From: an uncultured Planctomycetaceae bacterium | GTDB lineage: Bacteria; Planctomycetota; Planctomycetia; Planctomycetales; Planctomycetaceae | Reading direction: 5' to 3' | NCBI GenBank assembly: GCA_903823545.1 | Contig: CAIJTL010001234.1 | Coordinates: forward strand, 1 to 5,925 | DNA length: 5,925 nucleotides | Part shown: positions 1 through 5,925 of the stretch, piece after piece | Layout: the number at the start of each line of letters is the position of its first letter | Numbering within the stretch: the stretch's first letter is position 1 | The notes under the pieces: generated by a model | What the model was told of the DNA's origin: nothing | What the model saw: the letters and a program-made list of their open reading frames with translations, nothing else | The model's database searches: none | Translations under genes and position numbers: made by a program

Positions 1-1883
1 CGGTCATTACCGACCGGATGAAAACATTTTCGGGTGAAGACATCGGGGCCACTCAAGTAATTCACGACATAAAGGTCCTGAATGCCGTCTCCGTTGAAAT
101 CGCCGAATGCCGCACTGGCGGTCCAGTCGTTCCCCGCGATACCAGCAGCCTCGGTCGCGTCGCGATACGTCCCGTCTCCGTTGTTTATCCAGAGTCGATT
201 CGCGCCGACGTTGCCGACATACACATCTGGGAAACCATCTGCGTTGAAATCACCGACGCTTGCTGACTGACTCAGTCCGTTCTCGACCAATCCCGCAACA
301 TTCGTGACTTCCTCAAATCGTTCGCCCAGCACATTGCGAAAAAGACGGTCAACATTTTGCGTATCATGATCATCGACCGGCCAATTGCAGCCTTGCGTCA
401 GATAAAGATCGGACCAGCCATCGCCATCGAAATCCAACACCCCGACTCCGCCACCGCTTAACTCGAACATGTAAGCAGTACCGGGCGCGGCCCCGTTCTT
501 GAATAGAAAGTCGATTCCCATGCTCTTGGCCCGATCTGCAAATCGAACCGAGTGGCTCCGAGCCGCAGGCATTTCTCGCTCGCGTTTTTTAGACATCAGC
601 GAGTTCCAATCGGGATGCGGATACTCGCCCGCCGAAATACGCCAGTCTGCATATGGCTCAACCACACACAGCGGCATCTGCGGCGACACTTCAGATTGCC
701 GTCGCGCGACGAGTTCTCGTAGCGACGGATCGTTGGGGAAAAGCCGAGCCGCTTCATGAGCCCAACCCAATGCTTCCCAAGGTCGCTGTAAAGCAGTTGC
801 GATCTCTACGGCATCAAGAAGTTGCTCAAGTGTTGTAGGCGGTGCTCCTAGTACGGACTCGAAACGCTCCAACAAACTCGCACGCTGAGCACAAGCATTG
901 GCTCGCGAACCTTCGCCCAATTCGCGAAACAATTGCGTCAACTGATAAAAGGCCTGCCGGTTGATCGGATCGAGTTCGACTGCTTGCAGTAAGCAATGAA
1001 CGGCTCCGCGTGGGTCGCCATGGCCGTGCAAGTACAATCCGCGAGCAGTCCAGACCAGTGGATGCTCTTCGGTAGAGTGGTTGAGCGAGCGGTTCCACGC
1101 CAAGAATTTTTCGTCCATCCCACTTGTCTGCAACAACCAGCCACGACGTGCTTGTGCTTCAACCATCTCCGGATATTGCGAGACAACAGCATCGAGCATT
1201 CGTAACGAGGCTTTCGGATCGGCCACATATTGTTCGATGCTCACTCGATTGAGCGTAGGAAGCGGATCGGACGGAACACTGGCCAAGCAGAGATCGACAT
1301 AAAGATCGTCTCCTCCCGTTAGCAGCCCGCGATTCTCACCCCGCCCCGTCGTCAACAAGTACTCACGCCGAAAACATCCCTGGCGATACAGCTCCAGCAA
1401 ATAAGGCTGAGCTTCGCGGAAACGATTTTCCAGCCGCAGCAACATGGCCAGATTGTGATTGGCATCGTGGTGCCTGGCGTCGCGAGCCAAGACCTCGCGG
1501 AGCCATTGCTCGGCCTCGCGGATTCGACCGGCATCGAGTAATCGGTCGGCGTGATCATAAAGCTGTTCGAGGGTCGCATTCGCCGCTGGAGTCTGATCAC
1601 TCGATTGACGTCGATAAGTCGGCTGCGAGCGTTTCAATCTCGCTCCCGTTCTCGCGGCGATCAGCGTTCCTTCTTCACGAAAGGTTTGTCCGCGCATGAC
1701 CTCCCAAGCCAGTGGCCCTGCATCATCGAATCGCTCAGCCGCCAGCAGCTCGGCCGCTTCTTGTAGCATTCGCTCGGCATCGCTTACCGGCTCGCCCCTC
1801 CAGCGGTTCATGATGATACAGAGCGCGATCAGTACCACCGCGAGTCCCGAGAAAATGCGATTCAGCCAACGTGACGCAAACAC
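1..1883 (-). CDS. Membrane-anchored TPR and FG-GAP/VCBS (ASPIC/UnbV, CRTAC1-like) protein, 3' partial
   Basis: I translated this frame by hand from the minus strand. It has no stop or frameshift down to position 1, so 627 residues are visible and the C-terminus lies off the left edge. Numbered from GTG 1883, residues about 10-25 are hydrophobic (IFSGLAVVLIALCII), probably an N-terminal anchor; the preceding residues of Cys22 do not make a proper lipobox. Residues about 35-392 are helical and TPR-like, with the clearest units at 35-66, 102-170, 221-255, 274-345 and 369-392. From GIDFLFKNG (456) the protein enters an FG-GAP propeller, with GGGVGVLDFDGDG and two further Asp-rich loops. In this family the propeller usually continues and ends in an ASPIC/UnbV domain, which would lie outside the window. 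The likely role is an exported scaffold or binding protein, with no enzymatic motif seen. It follows the cytochrome on the same strand after a gap of about 420 bases, so it may be in the same operon or have its own promoter. The start is uncertain (1883, 1895, 1967 or 2090). Confidence 0.85.
   Translation of the reverse strand, partial: MFASRWLNRIFSGLAVVLIALCIIMNRWRGEPVSDAERMLQEAAELLAAERFDDAGPLAWEVMRGQTFREEGTLIAARTGARLKRSQPTYRRQSSDQTPAANATLEQLYDHADRLLDAGRIREAEQWLREVLARDARHHDANHNLAMLLRLENRFREAQPYLLELYRQGCFRREYLLTTGRGENRGLLTGGDDLYVDLCLASVPSDPLPTLNRVSIEQYVADPKASLRMLDAVVSQYPEMVEAQARRGWLLQTSGMDEKFLAWNRSLNHSTEEHPLVWTARGLYLHGHGDPRGAVHCLLQAVELDPINRQAFYQLTQLFRELGEGSRANACAQRASLLERFESVLGAPPTTLEQLLDAVEIATALQRPWEALGWAHEAARLFPNDPSLRELVARRQSEVSPQMPLCVVEPYADWRISAGEYPHPDWNSLMSKKREREMPAARSHSVRFADRAKSMGIDFLFKNGAAPGTAYMFELSGGGVGVLDFDGDGWSDLYLTQGCNWPVDDHDTQNVDRLFRNVLGERFEEVTNVAGLVENGLSQSASVGDFNADGFPDVYVGNVGANRLWINNGDGTYRDATEAAGIAGNDWTASAAFGDFNGDGIQDLYVVNYLSGPDVFTRKCFHPVGND
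66..434 (-). repeat. Three FG-GAP/VCBS Ca-binding loops within the TPR/FG-GAP protein
   Basis: The loops are DFDGDGWSDLYL (434-399), DFNADGFPDVYV (251-216) and DFNGDGIQDLYV (101-66). Each has the D-x-D/N-x-D-G calcium-loop pattern followed by a D-hydrophobic-Y-hydrophobic strand. The periods are 61 and 50 residues, typical for propeller blades. The second and third are linked by NNGDGTYRDATEAAGI, the characteristic linker of CRTAC1-like proteins. These are protein-level repeats; the DNA copies are diverged, so a recent tandem duplication is not indicated. Confidence 0.85.
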
Positions 1884-2305
1884 GACGAACTCCACTGGAC
1901 GTTCTCGGAGCGGGAAAGAGACTGGTTCATCTTTGGCGACAAAGGATGGAAATCCTAACTTAGGCACCCGTTCTAAAGATGGCGATGTCGCGACAATTGG
2001 TGTTATGGCACTCCACCTATAGTTCGTATGCACTGTAAATGAAATCAAACGCTGATTTGGAAGTCCATCATTTGCAATCTGGCAAAACATCGCATTCAGG
2101 GAAAACACCAATTCTCTGACAAAGCCTAGAAGTGACACGGCTAAGGCAATGGAACAATCGATGATTTGGTGTCGTGTACTAGCCACTCCTTGCCAAAATA
2201 AGGATGTTGAATCAGCCTGAGGCACTTACGTCTGCTGATGCGGGCTAATTCAGTTTGGGGCTCGGACAGTTCAAACAAAACGAGTTGTTGATGTGAATGA
2301 TGTGC
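1884..2305. other. Intergenic region between the cytochrome and the TPR/FG-GAP gene
   Basis: About 420 bases without a supported gene. Hand counts give 45% GC over 2101-2160 and 42% over 2041-2100, against 57-58% in sampled lines of the downstream gene. On the minus strand the downstream frame stays open as far back as a TAA at 2228-2226, but the composition argues against most of it being coding. A short inverted repeat (ATCAGC at 2211-2216 and GCTGAT at 2234-2239, loop of 17 nt) has no T-tract and does not look like an intrinsic terminator. No sigma-70 pair with proper spacing was found. TATAGG at 2016-2021 (minus strand) is the nearest -10-like word, but its possible -35 partners give spacers of 12 or 21 nt. 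A promoter for the downstream gene may lie here but is not identified. Confidence 0.6.
1890..1893 (-). promoter_or_regulatory. Shine-Dalgarno GGAG for the GTG start at 1883
   Basis: GGAG on the minus strand lies 6 nt before the GTG at 1883, the best-spaced ribosome site among the candidate starts near the transmembrane segment. It coincides with the rise in GC between the 1921-1980 line (43%) and the 1861-1920 line (57%). Rival starts in the same frame are GTG 1895, GTG 1967 and ATG 2090, none with a good ribosome site. Confidence 0.45.
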
Positions 2306-4279
2306 TTAATCGGCCAGAGCATCGCGGATTTTGACTAATGCGTCCGCACGCTCATGCGGCGACATGAAAAAGTGATAGCCATACTTTTCAAGTCGGATGC
2401 CTTTCATTTCCTCAACGCCGCGTTGAGTGAACTGGCGGTTGATCAGAAAAGGATCGTCTAGCATGTCGATCAATTCTGAACAAAGATGCTTGTTCTTGCC
2501 GCGGATGACGGAGGCGGCACCAATCAGTCGAACTGCTTCGTTGTTGCTTTTCAGCCAACCGACAGCCACTGGTTGGTCACGAAGCGGATACGAGTTCGCG
2601 AGTTTCTTTTCTGAATAACTCTTACCGTACCAATCCTTCAATGACCTCAGCGTCCAGTCGATCGGTTTATCGACGTGGCATTGATTGCAGGCATTCGGAT
2701 GATTGGCCTCCAGCATCGCGGCGTTCGTTGGCGAGAAAATGGTGTGTGTCCGCACGACCGACTGCAGTCCCTCATTGATCCGTGGCATGTGGCAGTTCAT
2801 GCAGTTAGACCCCACCGAGTCGGCCGCATGATGCGTATGCGCGACGATTGATTGCGCATCATTGAACTTGCTGTGGCAACGCATGCAACTCGCATCGTCT
2901 TGTTGGGGTGTGCGTGGCCAAGTTTTGCCGGTGGCTTGATGAGGCGAATGACAATCAACGCACTTCAATTCGGAGTAACAACTTCCCAGCATCGCGTCCG
3001 AATACTCCGTTGAATTCCATGTTGCCATGCCTCCCGCGAACTTGGGTCGCTCGCCGACATGACATCGAGCACAGGCCCAGTTGACATTTTGGTGAGTGCG
3101 ACCGGTCATGCCCTTCAGGTTCTTGGTTTCTGCAAGCAAGTACGGGCTGCGTGGGTGAAAGTCTGGCTTACGCTGTCTCCCTTCGGAATGCTGCTTGCAG
3201 CCAAGGTGACACGATTCGCAACTGATACCCAAGGCGACGGCATGCTCGTCCGCTTCATAATCCATCAGCGGCTCTGGGAGGTGCATCATTTGCTCGTTCG
3301 TCGCATCCAACGGATCGCCCAGCTTGCCCCATAATTCGGGATGTGACTGCTGAAGATAACGGGACAAGTGCCAGTGCAATCTAACGGGCGTGTGCTTCGC
3401 GATTTGCTCGGGCTTGCGAACGAAGTCGTCCGCTAGAGGAAACGTGGTGTGGCACATATTGCAGTTGGAAGCATACGGAAGAAAGTTGATTCCCGGCTTC
3501 GGACTCTCAGGCAGTTGAAACGGGTCATCACGTTGACCATCGGGCAGCTCATGTCCCACGTGAACGACCGGAATCCATTCCTCGCGATCCAGCCAATACC
3601 CAAAGGGGAGCACGTGATTGATCCGAAACAAGGGCGAGGTGTCTGACGTCGCCCCAACCAGCAAACGGCCGATGTAGTACTGAAAAAAACGAGACCCGAT
3701 TGTCTGATGCACGTCATAGAGAAGAGTGACACCTCCGCGAGTCAGACGCATCCGAAAGCCATCAGACTCGCGAAAAAAAGTCGCCTCGCCTCCCAGATAA
3801 TCGATCTTCTTTGTTCCCGTGAAGTCACCGAGCACGTTCTCTTCATTTGCCACTGCATTCATCCGGCGATGAGGATGCTGATACCAATCTGCGTAGTTCT
3901 TCGCGTGGCACTTCTGACAGGACTTTGGCCCTGTGTAATCGCTCGCATGAATGTTGCTCTCGGGCCCAGTTTCTGAACTAATTTGACGCACTTTTGGCGG
4001 GATACCGTCCCACCAGAATGTCAGATTCGGCAAACCCACAGAACGAGGTTCCTTTTTCCGTCGCTCGTGCAAGGCCGCTTTTCGGATTGAGACGATGTCT
4101 TGCTTGGCCCGCGGTTTCTCAAGCTCCGGTTTCATGCCGGCCACCCGCTCTTCAAGACCTCTTTCGGTCCTCGCTACGAAGAAAAAAACGCCCCCTACCA
4201 CCAACAGAAAGAGACAACCAATCCTGAGAAGTAACGTTGTTTTCATGAGAGGCTCAGATCGTGGGCACCGGTCACTCAT
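2306..4279 (-). CDS. Membrane-anchored octahaem c-type cytochrome (cytochrome c554-like) with HEAT-like tail
   Basis: Complete protein of 657 residues. After a short basic start, residues about 14-36 form one hydrophobic segment with no clear cleavage site, so it is probably a signal anchor that places the rest in the periplasm or an equivalent compartment. Eight CxxCH haem-attachment motifs start at residues 121, 273, 354, 402, 440, 465, 493 and 531. The first (YTGPKSCQKCH, then QHPHRRM) resembles the cytochrome c554 family. CMNCHMP at 493-499, preceded by HTHH, resembles doubled-CxxCH multihaem modules. About 147 haem-free residues separate haems 1 and 2, and extra cysteines occur at 361 and 434. 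Residues about 565-655 carry no haem and look HEAT-like (NNEAVRLIGAASVI). The expected role is electron transfer or a multihaem redox enzyme. No CxxCK active-site haem is present, so NrfA-type nitrite reductase is not supported, and octahaem HAO or tetrathionate reductase identity cannot be shown. Eleven nt separate it from the hydrolase. Cytochrome c maturation factors would be needed from elsewhere in the genome. Confidence 0.93.
   Translation of the reverse strand: MSDRCPRSEPLMKTTLLLRIGCLFLLVVGGVFFFVARTERGLEERVAGMKPELEKPRAKQDIVSIRKAALHERRKKEPRSVGLPNLTFWWDGIPPKVRQISSETGPESNIHASDYTGPKSCQKCHAKNYADWYQHPHRRMNAVANEENVLGDFTGTKKIDYLGGEATFFRESDGFRMRLTRGGVTLLYDVHQTIGSRFFQYYIGRLLVGATSDTSPLFRINHVLPFGYWLDREEWIPVVHVGHELPDGQRDDPFQLPESPKPGINFLPYASNCNMCHTTFPLADDFVRKPEQIAKHTPVRLHWHLSRYLQQSHPELWGKLGDPLDATNEQMMHLPEPLMDYEADEHAVALGISCESCHLGCKQHSEGRQRKPDFHPRSPYLLAETKNLKGMTGRTHQNVNWACARCHVGERPKFAGGMATWNSTEYSDAMLGSCYSELKCVDCHSPHQATGKTWPRTPQQDDASCMRCHSKFNDAQSIVAHTHHAADSVGSNCMNCHMPRINEGLQSVVRTHTIFSPTNAAMLEANHPNACNQCHVDKPIDWTLRSLKDWYGKSYSEKKLANSYPLRDQPVAVGWLKSNNEAVRLIGAASVIRGKNKHLCSELIDMLDDPFLINRQFTQRGVEEMKGIRLEKYGYHFFMSPHERADALVKIRDALAD
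2675..3919 (-). other. Segment carrying the eight CxxCH haem-binding motifs
   Basis: In reading order the motifs are CQKCH, CNMCH, CESCH, CARCH, CVDCH, CMRCH, CMNCH and CNQCH. All eight are canonical, with no degenerate copy. The spacing between motif starts is 152, 81, 48, 38, 25, 28 and 38 residues. The packing is therefore sparse at the N-terminal end and tight in the last six. Many non-motif histidines (for example QHPH at 134-137, LHWH at 301-304 and HTHH at 481-484) could serve as distal axial ligands. Confidence 0.93.
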
Positions 4280-4287
4280 TAGGATGA

Positions 4288-4292
4288 CCTCT
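4288..4292 (-). promoter_or_regulatory. Shine-Dalgarno AGAGG of the cytochrome gene, overlapping the upstream stop
   Basis: On the minus strand AGAGG sits 8 nt before the ATG at 4279, and its first two bases are the last two of the hydrolase TAG stop (4293-4291). This supports the ATG at 4279 over the internal ATG at 4246 (residue 12), which has only a weak GAG upstream. It also implies translational coupling of the two genes. Confidence 0.65.
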
Positions 4293-5925
4293 AGAACGAA
4301 GCACTTGATGCGCGACGCAGGCGATCATTGATCAATTCGGATTGTGGATCAATGCGCTGCGCGTCGCGGTAGCAATTACGAGCCGAAGCGAAGTCCCCCA
4401 ATTGCCAGTGGCATTCTCCCAAACTAATCCGCACGGCTGTGCGAAACGATAATGGTGCGGCATGGTCTGCTGGGTGGGAGACAGCCTTCTGTAACCAATA
4501 TCGAGCCTCAGAAGTCCGTCCTTGACGAAGCAGCGCATTCCCGAGCCGCTCAAGTCCGAACGCCTCATTGGGATCAGCCGCAACTGCACGACGATTGGTC
4601 ATTAACCCTTCTTCATCGTTACCAGTTTTCTCCAAGAGACGTCCGAATTGACACAAGACCCAAGCATTGTCGGGAGCTAGCTCGGCAGCCTCGCGCGATA
4701 TCGGAAGCGCCTCCCGAACCTTACCTCCCCAGGTCAATTCCTGTGCGAGCGTGCAAAGTGCGTCCGCTTTGATCGCTGGAGTCAGTGATGCGATCAATCT
4801 CTCGGACTCGGTCTCAGCCGCATTATCGATCGAGGCAATTTGATTCTTTTGGAGCAAACCCATGCGAGCCATCTCACGAACCAAAAGTACGGCCAGTTCC
4901 AAATGCAATTGGGGATGTGGATGTGCGTGGTCGACGAATGATTCTATTTCGGGAATGTCATGCCCTAATCGCTGGCGACAGCGCTGAGCGACATATTCGG
5001 GAAAAGGCACGACGTCTGCATCATTCGCACGCCCAACGCTTTCCACAATCGGAGAGATTTCTGAGATCGCTCTGAGAGGACAAACGTCTTCATCCTTGGC
5101 GGCCACAAAATGCTTTTTCGCGGTCACGAAGTCTTCCGATTCCAGCGTCGCTTGTCCCGCCAGAAACCTCACGTCCGCGTGTAGTGGATCGAGTTTTATC
5201 GCTTGCGTGAAAGCTTGAAGTGCCGCTTGAGGGGCATTTCGCTTCGACGCCTCTCGCCCCACTCGAACATGCCGCTCAAATTCAGGAACATGCTGATTCG
5301 AAGCGGACTTCTCACTTTTGAACGGGCTGAAGTCTCGCAGATTTCCTGCGGGTTGCACCAAAACAACTTTGGCACCCGCCCCGCGGGATAACGCGCAGAT
5401 ACGTTCGACACTTTTCTGAAAATGATGCAAGACGTTGCGCCGAAGCTCAGGATCACGATGGTATGACTCGGGGCCTACCGTGTTGTCGAGAATGACGTTG
5501 ACATCGGCCTTCATTCGCGAACTTGAGGCTGGCTGCATCCAAGGTTTCAGTGCGTCATGCAGTGCCCTTGCTAATCGCAGGCGGCTGACGGCTTGAACTC
5601 CCCAATTCACAAAGCGTGATCGCTCTCGAAGAGTGCGATAAGTTCGCTCTTCCAAGAACTCGTTGTGTCCCTCGCAAAAGATGATGAGGTCCGGTTGATA
5701 TTGGCTCAGTTCTTCCATGAGAGCCGCAAGCCGATAACTGGAGTATGAGATTCCTCCGCAGTTGACGACTTGCCAATCGCGATCTGGTGCCAGTTGTGTC
5801 AGCAGATTTCTGAGACAACCGACATACGAGAATGCGTCCTTGTAAGGCCGACCGTAAGTCGTCGATCCTCCCAAGCAAAAGATTCGATACGAGCGTGCTG
5901 ACTTCTGAAGTGGAAACGACTGGTC
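4291..5925 (-). CDS. SGNH/GDSL-type hydrolase with inserted and C-terminal TPRs (5' partial)
   Basis: Predicted serine esterase or acyl-transferase of the SGNH fold. The frame is open to the right edge, so the N-terminus is missing; 544 residues are visible (numbered from the edge). A TTG at 5874 lies inside the catalytic block and is not a credible start. Block I is GGSTTYG with nucleophile Ser21. Block II is NCGGISYSSYR near 55-65 (oxyanion Gly). Block III is EGHNE at 85-89 (Asn88). Block V is DHAHP at 332-336, giving Asp332 and His335. Between blocks III and V lie the stretches GNLRDFSPFKSE and DEDVCPLRA, which I recognise from TPR-containing SGNH proteins, and about two TPR-like helix pairs (220-279). 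Three to four more TPRs follow block V (about 390-528). All catalytic residues are present, so an active enzyme is expected. The substrate is unknown: a lipid, acylated glycan or peptidoglycan ester are all possible. It lies 11 nt upstream of the cytochrome gene, so an operon is likely. The family call is firm and the role is open. Confidence 0.9.
   Translation of the reverse strand, partial: DQSFPLQKSARSYRIFCLGGSTTYGRPYKDAFSYVGCLRNLLTQLAPDRDWQVVNCGGISYSSYRLAALMEELSQYQPDLIIFCEGHNEFLEERTYRTLRERSRFVNWGVQAVSRLRLARALHDALKPWMQPASSSRMKADVNVILDNTVGPESYHRDPELRRNVLHHFQKSVERICALSRGAGAKVVLVQPAGNLRDFSPFKSEKSASNQHVPEFERHVRVGREASKRNAPQAALQAFTQAIKLDPLHADVRFLAGQATLESEDFVTAKKHFVAAKDEDVCPLRAISEISPIVESVGRANDADVVPFPEYVAQRCRQRLGHDIPEIESFVDHAHPHPQLHLELAVLLVREMARMGLLQKNQIASIDNAAETESERLIASLTPAIKADALCTLAQELTWGGKVREALPISREAAELAPDNAWVLCQFGRLLEKTGNDEEGLMTNRRAVAADPNEAFGLERLGNALLRQGRTSEARYWLQKAVSHPADHAAPLSFRTAVRISLGECHWQLGDFASARNCYRDAQRIDPQSELINDRLRRASSASF

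Noticed and set aside
18..2022. Plus-strand and other-frame minus-strand ORFs of 60-110 codons across this stretch
   Set aside because: Minus-strand translation gives one continuous protein with TPR and FG-GAP motifs through the same bases. The others have no recognisable motifs and are antisense or out-of-frame shadows.
2016..2048. Sigma-70 promoter with TATAGG as -10 for the TPR/FG-GAP gene
   Set aside because: The possible -35 words TTTACA and TTGATT give spacers of 12 and 21 nt, outside the usual 16-18.
2211..2239. Inverted repeat ATCAGC/GCTGAT after the cytochrome gene as an intrinsic terminator
   Set aside because: It has only six pairs, a 17-nt loop and no T-tract on either strand.
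3196..3211. Ninth haem motif or CxxCK active-site haem at CHLGCKQH
   Set aside because: The spacing is C-x3-C and the first Cys already belongs to CESCH, so it is neither CxxCH nor CxxCK.
3433..3732. A 99-codon minus-strand ORF inside the cytochrome gene
   Set aside because: It is an out-of-frame shadow of the octahaem cytochrome, whose own frame carries eight haem motifs.
5872..5874. TTG as start codon of the SGNH hydrolase
   Set aside because: The frame continues upstream to the window edge with family-like sequence (YRIFCLGGSTTYG); starting here would cut off the first strand of the fold.
5555..5878. A 107-codon minus-strand ORF at the right end
   Set aside because: It overlaps the SGNH catalytic blocks in another frame and has no motif of its own.

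Overview
The window reads as an accessory locus from a bacterium, most likely a planctomycete (Pirellulales or Planctomycetales type). The basis is indirect: each of the three proteins belongs to a family that is abundant in that phylum. These are an SGNH hydrolase with TPRs inserted between its catalytic blocks, a membrane-anchored multihaem cytochrome with a HEAT-like tail, and a TPR plus FG-GAP (ASPIC/UnbV, CRTAC1-like) surface protein. Hand-counted GC is 57-58% in sampled coding lines and 42-45% in the long intergenic stretch. No 16S rRNA or other taxonomic marker is present, so the assignment is an inference from family content.

Layout, all on the minus strand and read from right to left. 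(1) 5925-4291 is an SGNH/GDSL-type hydrolase with TPRs; its N-terminus lies beyond the right edge. (2) 4279-2306 is a complete 657-residue octahaem c-type cytochrome. It starts 11 nt after the hydrolase stop, and its Shine-Dalgarno sequence overlaps that stop codon, so the two are almost certainly co-transcribed. (3) 2305 to about 1884 is a longer, AT-richer gap with no convincing promoter or terminator. (4) About 1883-1 is a membrane-anchored TPR protein entering an FG-GAP/VCBS beta-propeller. It is open and undamaged across the whole stretch and runs off the left edge. The plus strand holds only antisense shadows of these genes. I see no RNA genes, mobile elements or CRISPR.

How they may work together (inference): the cytochrome and the TPR/FG-GAP protein each carry one hydrophobic N-terminal segment followed by a large domain of a type that acts outside the cytoplasm. 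The hydrolase has the catalytic residues for ester cleavage or acyl transfer and many TPRs for docking. A plausible reading is an envelope assembly that joins an esterase or acyl-transfer activity on a surface polymer or imported substrate, a redox conduit, and a Ca-binding, protein-binding scaffold. Neither the substrate nor the redox partner can be read from the sequence.
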